Of a stretch of 64,000 nucleotides of DNA, positions 56,276 to 64,000 are shown in pieces. Location of the stretch: contig NZ_JAINZO010000001.1 of the NCBI RefSeq assembly GCF_020179605.1, positions 1,958,799 to 2,022,798 of the forward strand, read 5' to 3'. The number at the start of each line of letters is the position of its first letter. Within the stretch, counting starts at the first letter, position 1. This stretch comes from Geomonas agri (GTDB lineage: Bacteria > Desulfobacterota > Desulfuromonadia > Geobacterales > Geobacteraceae). The notes under the pieces were generated by a model. It searched no databases. It was not told the DNA's origin and was given only the letters and a program-made list of their open reading frames with translations. A program made the translations under genes and the position numbers.

Positions 56276-56611
56276 ATGATCATGATAGCTCCTCGAGTGA
56301 CCATAATGAGTATCGCACTCCTGCTGATGATCGTTTCTTTTGTCGGCACCGCTGCAGCTTCCGGCCACAGCCTTGAGTTCAACGCCACTTCCGACCTCAG
56401 CGCCTCTTCCCTTGAAAACCCGCACAATTGGGACGATCAACCCGCTGATGACGATCATGATGGAATCCGGTGTTGCCAACAGGATGTTCCTTACGGGACG
56501 CTTGAGGGTAACGGGTATGAACTGAAAATAACGGAGCGGAAACTTGCCTGGCATGTCTCCGCACGTGGACTTGACGGATACACCAGGCAAATCTATATAC
56601 CTCCACGGTGA
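56276..56611 (+). CDS. Small exported hypothetical protein
   Basis: A 111-residue frame with a signal peptide (VTIMSIALLLMIVSFVGTAAA) and a mature part of about 80 residues containing DDQPADDDHDGIRCCQQDVP and LKITERKLAWHVSARGL. The acidic Asp/His stretch and the CC pair suggest metal binding, but no family is recognised. The start is uncertain: ATG 56276 or a nearby in-frame ATG, with no strong ribosome site. An upstream ATG at 56204 would add 24 residues. Confidence 0.5.
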   Translation: MIMIAPRVTIMSIALLLMIVSFVGTAAASGHSLEFNATSDLSASSLENPHNWDDQPADDDHDGIRCCQQDVPYGTLEGNGYELKITERKLAWHVSARGLDGYTRQIYIPPR

Positions 56612-56695
56612 CCTCCCTACAGTGCTAACTTCCCCTCAGATGCACAACGACTGGGCACACTAGTGCCTGGGACACAAGGAGATGGAGATCTTTCC

Positions 56696-57325
56696 ATGAT
56701 GAGATTGGTAAAAATAACAGGGGCAGTAATTGCCACAGTAGCCACTGTTTCACTGGCAACGCCCGAGTTGGTGTCCGCACATTGCGACACGCTGGACGGC
56801 CCCGTGGTACAGGACGCGCGCAAAGCGCTGGGAACTAAAAGTGTCACCCCGGTTCTCAAATGGGTGCAGGCGAAGGACGAAAAGGCAATTAAAGTGGCAT
56901 TCGACAAGGCAGTTGCGGCAAAGGGGAGCAAATCCGAAGCCGCACATAAACAGTTCTTCGCCACCCTGGTGAAGGTGCACCGCGCCGGCGAAGGCGCCCC
57001 TTACACGGGTCTGAAGCCTGCAGGAGCCGTAGAACCTGCCGTAGCCGAGGCCGACAAAGCCTTGACGACCGGGTCGGCTGACAGCTTGGTGCGACTGGTC
57101 ACGGAGGATATCACCGCAGGTATCCAGAAACGCTTCGAGCGTGCCCAAGCGGCGTACACGCACAAGGACGAAAGTGTTGCCCAGGGCCGCGAGTTCGTTG
57201 AGGCCTACGTCGACTTCACCCATTTCGTGGAGAAGGTGCACCTTTCCACCACAGGCACCGCCCACGGTGAACACGCGGAGCACACCCGCCACGCCCCTGC
57301 CGGGCATGGCAGCGAAAAGCACTGA
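56696..57325 (+). CDS. Exported DUF6448 family protein
   Basis: A 209-residue protein with a signal peptide (about 1-28) followed by the family core AHCDTLDGPVVQDARKAL, then WVQAKDEKAIKVAFDKAVA, TLVKVHRAGEGAPYTGLKPA and a helical C-terminal half. The C-terminus is His-rich (HGEHAEHTRHAPAGHGSEKH), which may bind metal. The start ATG at 56696 follows AAGGAGATGGAG. The family is found in several anaerobes and has no known function. A perfect terminator follows. Confidence 0.82.
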   Translation: MMRLVKITGAVIATVATVSLATPELVSAHCDTLDGPVVQDARKALGTKSVTPVLKWVQAKDEKAIKVAFDKAVAAKGSKSEAAHKQFFATLVKVHRAGEGAPYTGLKPAGAVEPAVAEADKALTTGSADSLVRLVTEDITAGIQKRFERAQAAYTHKDESVAQGREFVEAYVDFTHFVEKVHLSTTGTAHGEHAEHTRHAPAGHGSEKH

Positions 57326-57331
57326 AAATGA

Positions 57332-57363
57332 CATTAAGGGGCTCCGTAAGGAGCCCCTTAATG
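57332..57363. terminator. Bidirectional intrinsic terminator
   Basis: CATTAAGGGGCTCC and GGAGCCCCTTAATG form a 14-base stem with a tiny loop between the DUF6448 gene and the convergent kinase gene. Confidence 0.85.
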
Positions 57364-57429
57364 TGTCGCAGCCCAAGCCAGGAAATCCGGGTGAGGATGG
57401 AGGCCGATCTGGAATCGGACAAAAGCACC

Positions 57430-59964
57430 TTATCGCTGTCGGCTTTTATCCAGGATCGCGTCTATCGCTTTGGTCAAAATAGCGAGGTTGAAAGGTTTTT
57501 CTACGAATCCGGCTAATCCCGAGCCGGCGAACTTCGGCGCAACTTCGTACTCGCTGTAGCCGCTTGCCATGAGTACCAGCACCTTCGGGTCCAACTGCCG
57601 CAGTTCACGGAAGCATTGTTCCCCGTCCATCTGCGGCATGGTGAGATCGAGGATCACCAAGGCAAGATCCGGGTGTTTTTTGAAGAGCTCTACGGCCTCA
57701 CGCCCGTTTTCGGCGGCGATGGGAGTGTAGCCGAGCAACTGGAGCATCTCGCAGCCGATCTTTCGCACCTCCTCCTCGTCGTCCACGAGGAGGACCTTTC
57801 CTTCGCTTTTGCGCCACTTCATTTCGGGGGCAGGAGACGCAGCGATCTCCGCAGCCTTGTCGCACGCCGGCAGGAGCACCCTGAATACGGTTCCCTTCCC
57901 GGGGGTACTGTCAACCTTGATGGTGCCCCTGTGCCCCCTGACGATCCCCAGTACGGCAGCCATCCCCAGCCCCCTACCTGTAAATTTGGTAGTGAAGAAG
58001 GGGTCGAAAATCTTTGCGGCCGTCTCTGGTGACATGCCGCATCCGGTGTCAGCGACTTCGACAAAGACATAGAGCCCTTCCGGGATGGCATCCACGAGCC
58101 AGGTCCCCTGGAGATACTTCTCGTCGCACTGGACGCTTCCCGTACCGATATCGATCACCCCTTCCTGCTCATCGAGGGCCTCAGAGGCGTTGATGACCAG
58201 ATTCATTACGATCTGGCGGATCTGCGTGGCATCGGCATCAACAGGTGGCAGCGGCCGGATGAGATTGTAGTTCACCACCGCCTTCTTGGAGACCGACACC
58301 TCCAGCATATGCTTCATCTCCTCGACCAAGCGGTTCAGGTCGGTTGGCTCGACGATGAACCTCCCCTTTCCAGAGTAGGCGAGCATCTGTTTGGCAAGGT
58401 CGGCGGCTCGTGCTGCTGATTTTTCGATGCGTTGCAGGTTCTCCATAACCGGCGACCGAGGTTCGAGTTGTGCCAGGGCCAGATCTGCATTGCCGATGAT
58501 GCTGGTGAGAATGTTGTTGAAATCGTGGGCTATGCCTCCCGCCAGGACGCCGAGGCTTTCCAGTTTCTGCGTGTGGAGCAGCTGCTGTTCCAGCCGGTTG
58601 CGCTCCTCCTCAGCCTCCTTGCGTTCCGTTATGTCACGTGCTGTCGCGTAAGTCATCCCGTCTTCCTGGTTATACACTGCGCTCCACGATAGCCAGCGGA
58701 TAGAGCCATCCTTGCGCACATATCGGTTTTCAAACCTAAACGAGTTCCCAGACAGCATCTGCTGTTCCATTTCCACAACGGTAAATTCCCTGTCCTCGGG
58801 ATGGACAAAGTCGATGAAAGGCTTAGCTACCAGTTCCTCCTCGCAATAGCCGAGGATTTCCGAGCAGGACGGATTGGTCTTGAGGAAGGCGCCTTTTGGA
58901 TCTGCGATGCACATGAGGTCGTCGGAGGTCATGAACAGGGTATGAAACTGTTCACGTTCTTTTTCCGCCCGCTTGGAGTCAGTGACGTCATGGGCTGAAC
59001 CGAAAAAACACTCCAGGGCACCCGGGTCGTCAAAGCAGGCGGTGGTTGAATCACGCAGCCAGCAGTACTCCCCATCAGCCCTCCGGAGACGGTACTCGAG
59101 GTCCAGGTTGACAGTTGGGCCGGTGCGATTAAGAAATGCCTGGTCAAGGGCGGCAAAAATGCGCACCCTGTCTTCGGGATGGAAGTAATCCTTGAGTGTC
59201 TCGAGACTGTTCTTTTGGAATTCTGCGACGGGATGGCCGGTTATCTGTTCGAAAGCGGGGCTCAGGTAGTCATACCTGCCTTGTGCTACGTTGAGGCGGT
59301 ACAGGACGTGATGACGGCTATTCAGGGCCTGGGTGAAACACTTGTTCGTGTAGTCAAGCTCAGCCAGTTGCTGCCTGCGCTTGGTAATGTCACGGGTCAG
59401 CGCAAGCGCGACCGGCACTCCCCCCAGGTTAAAAACCGAGGTTCGTATCTCGACCGGAAATCGTGTCCCATCCTTGCGCTGGTGCACAGACTCGAAGATA
59501 GCCGGCGGTTGCCCTATCAGTGAGGCGAAGTGGGCTGTGAAATCCTCCCTGCTGATCAGGGGATCAATATCAGTGATCTTCATTTTGAGGAGTTCGTCCC
59601 TGGTATAGCCCAGACAGTCGCTGGTGGCGCTGTTCAGGTCCAGGATCTCCCCTTGTACCCCTATCAGTTCAAAACCGTCTCCAGCCTGTTCTACTAAGGT
59701 ACGGAAGCGACGTTCGCTTTCGGCAAGTGACCGCGCAGCTTTCCGTGATTGGAGCATCTGGCGCAGCAGGACCATCAGGAGTATAACCAGGGCCACGATG
59801 GCAACGGACGCCGTGATGTGGTATGAGCCGTCCTCCCCAGGCAAGGCGCCCCCCCTTGCTCCCCCATCCGGAGTTGCAGCAGTTGCAGGCAACGGCACCT
59901 GCAGCACAAGGAACAGCAAAGCTCTGTGATAAAGCGAATTGAGCTGCAAGGAGATTTGGTTCAT
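57430..59964 (-). CDS. Hybrid sensor histidine kinase with PAS domains and receiver
   Basis: An 844-residue protein. An N-terminal hydrophobic segment (about 12-30), a short periplasmic loop and TM2 (about 50-70) lead to three PAS domains (about 80-195, 205-330 and 335-460), the phosphoacceptor domain [20 protein letters not shown], the ATPase domain ([21 protein letters not shown]) and a receiver ([23 protein letters not shown]). It has the same kinase-receiver core as the proteins at 31179 and 61252, with a different sensor half. No output domain is present. The ribosome site is weak (GGACAG). Confidence 0.92.
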   Translation of the reverse strand: MNQISLQLNSLYHRALLFLVLQVPLPATAATPDGGARGGALPGEDGSYHITASVAIVALVILLMVLLRQMLQSRKAARSLAESERRFRTLVEQAGDGFELIGVQGEILDLNSATSDCLGYTRDELLKMKITDIDPLISREDFTAHFASLIGQPPAIFESVHQRKDGTRFPVEIRTSVFNLGGVPVALALTRDITKRRQQLAELDYTNKCFTQALNSRHHVLYRLNVAQGRYDYLSPAFEQITGHPVAEFQKNSLETLKDYFHPEDRVRIFAALDQAFLNRTGPTVNLDLEYRLRRADGEYCWLRDSTTACFDDPGALECFFGSAHDVTDSKRAEKEREQFHTLFMTSDDLMCIADPKGAFLKTNPSCSEILGYCEEELVAKPFIDFVHPEDREFTVVEMEQQMLSGNSFRFENRYVRKDGSIRWLSWSAVYNQEDGMTYATARDITERKEAEEERNRLEQQLLHTQKLESLGVLAGGIAHDFNNILTSIIGNADLALAQLEPRSPVMENLQRIEKSAARAADLAKQMLAYSGKGRFIVEPTDLNRLVEEMKHMLEVSVSKKAVVNYNLIRPLPPVDADATQIRQIVMNLVINASEALDEQEGVIDIGTGSVQCDEKYLQGTWLVDAIPEGLYVFVEVADTGCGMSPETAAKIFDPFFTTKFTGRGLGMAAVLGIVRGHRGTIKVDSTPGKGTVFRVLLPACDKAAEIAASPAPEMKWRKSEGKVLLVDDEEEVRKIGCEMLQLLGYTPIAAENGREAVELFKKHPDLALVILDLTMPQMDGEQCFRELRQLDPKVLVLMASGYSEYEVAPKFAGSGLAGFVEKPFNLAILTKAIDAILDKSRQR

Positions 59965-60374
59965 GGTCGCTGTCCGGTATGGGATCTCTACTGCAAGGCC
60001 GCTATCAGCTCATCGGTGGGGGCGGTCTTCCTTATTTTACACAGCACCACGTTCTGCAGCCATCGTGTGCAATATAACAGAAAAACATAAAAAAGTAGGA
60101 CTGCGAGCACCCGACTCGGCTGCGAAAAAAGAAGCGGCGACTTCAAAAATGACTGGATATGTACTAGAGCAGAGCCGGCATGATCGATGATCGCACAGCT
60201 TTAGGCGGGTCATTACAGAAATCAAATAAGTTGTCGAGCAGGAGGAGGCTATCCTTTGGTGTCTTTACACCTGTCGCAGATCCTTACATCTTTTCCCCCG
60301 CGCATCCTTCGAAGCCCTTCATAGAACACCTCTACGGCGAGCCCCTCTACCGTAAATGGCTGATTTAACAGGAT

Positions 60375-60390
60375 CGGCACGCGAGTTGCC
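60375..60390 (+). promoter_or_regulatory. Sigma-54 (-24/-12) promoter of the PEP-CTERM gene
   Basis: CGGCACGCGAGTTGCC fits the TGGCACG-N4-TTGC pattern with correct doublet spacing, 40 bases before the ATG. The remainder of the 466-base gap 59965-60430 shows no gene. Confidence 0.65.
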
Positions 60391-60430
60391 TTACAATGGA
60401 CAGCTTCAAAATAACTACGAACAGGAGGGC

Positions 60431-60985
60431 ATGAGAATGAGAGCGTTTTTGGCAGGAATTCTGACCGTAGCGCTTATGCTTGGCGCGACCGGAATCGCCG
60501 GGGCAACATTCTACACGAGCACCACCGACCTGGACCGGATCCTGACCGGCATCGGCACGTTGTCTTGGCAGCAAGACATGCCGAGCGACTTCACGATGCC
60601 ATACGACACCATCAACAGCGCGCACTTGACGATCTACTCGAACTTCGTCAACGGCAGCAACGACTACGTGCAGGTAGAGAGTAACTTCATGGGGACGCTA
60701 AAGGATGACACCGGCTGGACCTGGTTCTGGAACCCGATGGAATCGACCAAGTTCGACGTTGCCTCGAGCATCACAGCACCATGGGGGCAGGGCCAGGACC
60801 TCGACGTATCCCTCATCTACAGAGAAATTGGCTGTCTTGATTTCCTCTACTTGGACAAGTCGGTGCTCTGCCTCAACTATGACAACGGAACCGCCCCGGT
60901 CCCTGAACCCGGCACCATCCTTCTTATGGGCCTTGGCCTGGCCGGGATTGCCATCTACGGGAAACGCCGCGAAAACCAAGCTTGA
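60431..60985 (+). CDS. PEP-CTERM sorting-domain protein
   Basis: A 184-residue exported protein. The ATG at 60431 follows ACAGGAGGG. A signal peptide (about 1-22) is followed by a beta-rich body (LTIYSNFVNGSNDYVQVESN) and the C-terminal sorting signal VPEPGTILLMGLGLAGIAIY with a basic end (GKRRENQA). The family is processed by exosortase and linked to exopolysaccharide-bearing surfaces; no exosortase is in the window. The sigma-54 promoter links its expression to a dedicated activator not seen here. Confidence 0.88.
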   Translation: MRMRAFLAGILTVALMLGATGIAGATFYTSTTDLDRILTGIGTLSWQQDMPSDFTMPYDTINSAHLTIYSNFVNGSNDYVQVESNFMGTLKDDTGWTWFWNPMESTKFDVASSITAPWGQGQDLDVSLIYREIGCLDFLYLDKSVLCLNYDNGTAPVPEPGTILLMGLGLAGIAIYGKRRENQA

Positions 60986-61010
60986 CCTTCTGTACGATCT
61001 GTTGAAGACC

Positions 61011-61044
61011 AAGGGGCTTTACATAAAGTGTAAAGCCCCTTTTA
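61011..61044 (+). terminator. Intrinsic terminator of the PEP-CTERM gene
   Basis: AAGGGGCTTTAC and GTAAAGCCCCTT with a T-rich tail. The region 61045-61251 shows nothing recognisable. Confidence 0.85.
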
Positions 61045-61251
61045 CACAAATCTGCACGTGCCCCTGGCCGAAGACGGGCCGGCGTTCCCTCCAGAAACAA
61101 AGTGCGTCCCCGTCCCCAGTCTCCCCCGGGGGGTGACTCACTTTTCTTGACGGTTCTAGATTAGAGGGAACTGGTCCCTGATGGGAATGAACTGGAACCG
61201 TTCAGGGCCTCACGGGCCTGCTTGTTGTGGCAGCGGCACCCTCAATTCGAC

Positions 61252-63756
61252 TTAGGCCTCTTTTGCATCGATGTTCAGGCCATGAATGCTCTCACGCAGC
61301 GCCGTCAACTTGTACGGCTTCTGAATAAATCCTGCCAGCCCTTTGCCGATGAACTTCTGTGTCACTTCCAGTTCACCAAATCCACTACTCATGATCACTT
61401 TAACGTTCGGATTCAGCGCCCGCAGCTCCCTAAAGCATTGTTCGCCATCCATGAAAGGCATGGTGAGGTCGAGGATGACGAAACTGATATCATGGCGTGA
61501 TCGGTAAGCCTCAATAGCTTCACGACCGTCGTTAGCGGTAAGGACGTTGAAGCCCATTTCCTGAAGCATTTTTGTTCCAATATCTCGAACGGTCTCCTCG
61601 TCGTCGACGAGCAGCACTGTCCCCTTAAAGCTTCCATGATCGCTCTTTGCAACGTGCTTGACCAGTTCGACGGCTTTGTCGCTCGCAGGGAGGAGAATCT
61701 TGAAGGTGCTCCCCTTGCCCAACTCACTGTACACTTTCACGGCTCCCTTGTGCCCGCGGATGATGCCGAGGACCGCTGCCATGCCGAGGCCCCTTCCGGT
61801 AAACTTCGTCGTGAAGAACGGATCGAAAAGCTTGGCGAGCGTATCTTTGCTCATGCCGCATCCGGTGTCAGCGATTTCGATAAAGACGTATTGCCCTTCC
61901 TTTACCTGCTCATCGAGCAGGGCATCTTTCAGATAGCCGCTGTCACAGTCCAAGCACCCAGTGGTGACGGCGATGACGCCGTTATCCTCGCCAATGGCTT
62001 CCGAGGCGTTGATGACCAGATTCATAATGACCTGGCGGGTCTGGGTGGCATCCGCCTCTACCGGAGGCAAGGGGCGGTTGAGATTGAGGTGCAATACTGC
62101 TTTCTTGGAAATGGACACTTGCAGGATGTGCAGCATTTCTTCCAGTAGATCGTTGATGTCGTGGTTACTGATGACGAATTTCCCCTTGCCGGAGTACGCA
62201 AGCATCTGCTTCGCCAGATCGGCGGCTCGGGCCGAGGCCTTTTCTATGCTGTGCAGATTGTCGATGGCAGGAGATTCAGGGTTGATACGCATAAGAGCCA
62301 GATCGGCATTGCCGATTATCGAAGTAAGGATGTTATTGAAGTCGTGGGCGATACCACCGGCCAGCACCCCGAGGCTCTCAAGCTTCTGGGCATGAAGGAG
62401 CTGCTGCTCCAGTTTCAGGCGTTCCTCCATGGCGCGCTTTCGTTCAGAAATGTCACGGGTGTATGCGAAATTGAATTCATGGTTGCCGAAATGAACGTAG
62501 TTGGCGTTGACCTCCACAGGAAATATCCGGCCGTCTTTGGTGCGGTGCCGGGTCTCCAGGATGATGTTGCCGCGGGTCCTGAGTTCTTCGAAGTGAAGAG
62601 ACCACACGCCAAGCTGGTATTCCGGATCCAGATCGAAAATGCTCATGCGAAGCAGTTCCTCACGGGAAAAACCAAGGCCCTCGCAGGTTGCATCGTTGAC
62701 GTAGAGGATGCGCCCTGCGCTGTTGATCCAGAACATGCTGTCGCCCGCATGGTCAACGCAAAACCGCATCATCTGCAACGACTCGGCAGCCGTTCTCTGT
62801 TCAGTAATGTCGTGAAAGGACCAAAAGCGGCCAACGATCTCATTGCCGACCTTCTGGGGCTGCGTGTAACGCTCGAAGATGCGGCCATCGGCAAGGTAGA
62901 GTGTTTCGGTACACGATGCGTCCGGGTGCTTATACAGCTCGGCGACATGGGCGGTAAACTCGTCGGGGTTGGCCATTTGGGACGCGGCATGGGCAAGCAG
63001 CAGCTTGTTGTCGGGCATCTCGAGCAGATGCTGTGGTACCCTCCAAAGTTCGACGAACCGTTGGTTCCAGCGGGTGACCATACCCTGCCGGTTCACGATG
63101 AGGATGCCATCGGGCGTCGACTCCAAGGCAGCTGTGGCTAGGGCGGTCGAGTAGAGAAGTTTCAGGTCCGCTTCACGGCGGTCTTCCTGCTTCTTCAAGA
63201 TCAAGCCGATGATGGTGGTGAGCACAGGATAGATGAGAAGGATAGGCAGGGCGATCTTCGCGAGGATGGCATTGCGCATTGGCGCCGGGAAGAGAAACAT
63301 GCAGGAGAGCATGGCCAACTGGACGACGATGCCGAAGAGGTACAACTGAATCCAGTTGGGCACCTTGGTGAACTTCCCCTTGAACCGCCTTCCGCCAAGG
63401 CCCACCAGTGCGGTCACCAAAATGACGACCGTTCCGACTATCCCCCCCGCCCCCCCCTGGTAGAGCCTGAAGGCTCCGGAGATCGCAACCGCAATCGCCG
63501 TTGGGATGGTGCCGAAAAAAAGGCCGCACAGGCTGAGGAGAACCCACCTGGTGTCGAAATACAATCCCTTCTCAAGGGACCAGGGGTTGAGCATGACCGC
63601 GATGCAAATGAAGCCGACCAGGGCACCGATCAGCCCCTCACGCAGTTGCTTGTTTGATATTTTGTGGATGCTGAACGTGTCATAGACGACGCAAAGGATA
63701 AGCATCAATGCAGCATTGTTCAAAAAAACAGTGAAGGTATCCAAAATCCCCCCCAT
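61252..63756 (-). CDS. Hybrid sensor histidine kinase with LytS-type membrane domain and receiver
   Basis: An 834-residue protein. I prefer the ATG at 63756 (MGGILDTFTVFLNNAALMLI), which starts at the membrane domain; an earlier ATG would add 30 polar residues. Five or six membrane segments (about 5-195) resemble the 5TMR-LYT sensor, with GLIGALVGFICIAVMLNPW and GAFRLYQGGAGGIVG. Two PAS domains (about 220-335 and 345-460), the phosphoacceptor domain [20 protein letters not shown], the ATPase domain ([21 protein letters not shown]) and a receiver (LLVDDEETV, FVILDLTMPFMDG) follow. The LytS-type domain is linked to envelope or small-molecule sensing in other bacteria. No output domain is present. 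Confidence 0.9.
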   Translation of the reverse strand: MGGILDTFTVFLNNAALMLILCVVYDTFSIHKISNKQLREGLIGALVGFICIAVMLNPWSLEKGLYFDTRWVLLSLCGLFFGTIPTAIAVAISGAFRLYQGGAGGIVGTVVILVTALVGLGGRRFKGKFTKVPNWIQLYLFGIVVQLAMLSCMFLFPAPMRNAILAKIALPILLIYPVLTTIIGLILKKQEDRREADLKLLYSTALATAALESTPDGILIVNRQGMVTRWNQRFVELWRVPQHLLEMPDNKLLLAHAASQMANPDEFTAHVAELYKHPDASCTETLYLADGRIFERYTQPQKVGNEIVGRFWSFHDITEQRTAAESLQMMRFCVDHAGDSMFWINSAGRILYVNDATCEGLGFSREELLRMSIFDLDPEYQLGVWSLHFEELRTRGNIILETRHRTKDGRIFPVEVNANYVHFGNHEFNFAYTRDISERKRAMEERLKLEQQLLHAQKLESLGVLAGGIAHDFNNILTSIIGNADLALMRINPESPAIDNLHSIEKASARAADLAKQMLAYSGKGKFVISNHDINDLLEEMLHILQVSISKKAVLHLNLNRPLPPVEADATQTRQVIMNLVINASEAIGEDNGVIAVTTGCLDCDSGYLKDALLDEQVKEGQYVFIEIADTGCGMSKDTLAKLFDPFFTTKFTGRGLGMAAVLGIIRGHKGAVKVYSELGKGSTFKILLPASDKAVELVKHVAKSDHGSFKGTVLLVDDEETVRDIGTKMLQEMGFNVLTANDGREAIEAYRSRHDISFVILDLTMPFMDGEQCFRELRALNPNVKVIMSSGFGELEVTQKFIGKGLAGFIQKPYKLTALRESIHGLNIDAKEA

Positions 63757-63913
63757 GTCAGACTTCAAGTACGGGCAGTTGCGAGAGCGGCATGATGCGT
63801 ATGAAGTATCTTCGATTATGGCAATGAAAGCAATGACTCCGCGCACAATCCTTCAGAAAGTTATGGCGACGACACATATTTGCCACCAATTTCGGGGAAA
63901 GTGCTTGACCCGA

Positions 63914-64000
63914 ATGGGGTGCAACCAGCTCCTGCCGACCTACGTGGAGCAGCACTTCCATCATGAAGAGACATTCCTGCGGTTCTTAGGAAGAATAACG
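63914..64000 (+). other. Partial hemerythrin-like segment at the window edge
   Basis: The frame from ATG 63914 reads MGCNQLLPTYVEQHFHHEET and runs off the window. The L..YV.QHF.HEE pattern resembles the HFxxEE iron-ligand helix of bacteriohemerythrins. The upstream in-frame sequence does not show the preceding WxxxxxxGxxxIDxQH helix, so it may be a fragment or a frameshifted gene. The rest of 63757-64000 shows no supported gene. Confidence 0.3.

Noticed and set aside
56636-56665. GGGCAC...GTGCC before the DUF6448 gene as a sigma-54 promoter
   Set aside because: The GG and GC doublets are one base too close.

Overview
The window looks like chromosome of a high-GC Geobacter-type bacterium (Desulfuromonadota; Geobacter/Geomonas/Citrifermentans group). 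This rests on gene content: chemoreceptors with cysteine-bearing PAS domains, several PAS hybrid histidine kinases, a class I hybrid cluster protein, a PEP-CTERM protein, a DUF6448 protein and several sigma-54-type promoters. No rRNA, tRNA, CRISPR array, prophage or transposase was seen. The species assignment is inference.

Layout. 1-9.6 kb: end of a chemoreceptor gene, an rtcA-pfk pair, two small coupled genes, a thiolase, an M24 peptidase, a PAS sensor kinase and a hotdog thioesterase. 9.6-16.4 kb: a C12-G15-C12 homopolymer tract, a 1094-residue chemoreceptor with two cysteine-cluster PAS domains, small envelope proteins and a chemoreceptor-tail remnant. 16.4-25.3 kb: an Ala/Lys-rich SPOR protein, a YkgJ-type protein, metE, a cold shock protein, a cupin, and an Lrp regulator followed by a diaminopimelate-decarboxylase-like enzyme. 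25.4-36 kb: a GGDEF-EAL protein, hcp, CsbD, a small zinc-ribbon gene behind a long structured leader with a terminator, a large hybrid kinase and a chemoreceptor lacking a periplasmic domain. 36-43 kb: gltB-gltD behind a sigma-54-type promoter. 43-49.4 kb: an atypical CheR-like methyltransferase, a coupled HEAT-repeat/HD-GYP pair, and a divergent MocR regulator/FMN-binding pair. 49.6-54.5 kb: a complete sigma-54 circuit of sensor kinase, NtrC-type activator, putative upstream sites, -24/-12 promoter and dicarboxylate/glutamate symporter. 54.7-64 kb: secreted proteins, one behind a structured attenuator-like leader, a PEP-CTERM protein with a sigma-54-type promoter, and two more hybrid kinases.

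Functionally the window is dominated by signalling: three chemoreceptors, a CheR-like protein, five histidine kinases, one NtrC-type activator and two c-di-GMP-related proteins. Nitrogen and carboxylate metabolism (gltBD, the symporter circuit) appear to be under sigma-54. The observations most worth following up are the two structured leaders that end in terminators just before genes (30.75-31.09 kb and 55.99-56.12 kb), the sigma-54 symporter circuit with its repeated upstream sites, the duplicated cysteine-PAS chemoreceptor with a CheR-tether-like tail, and the N-terminal module shared by the HEAT and HD-GYP partners.
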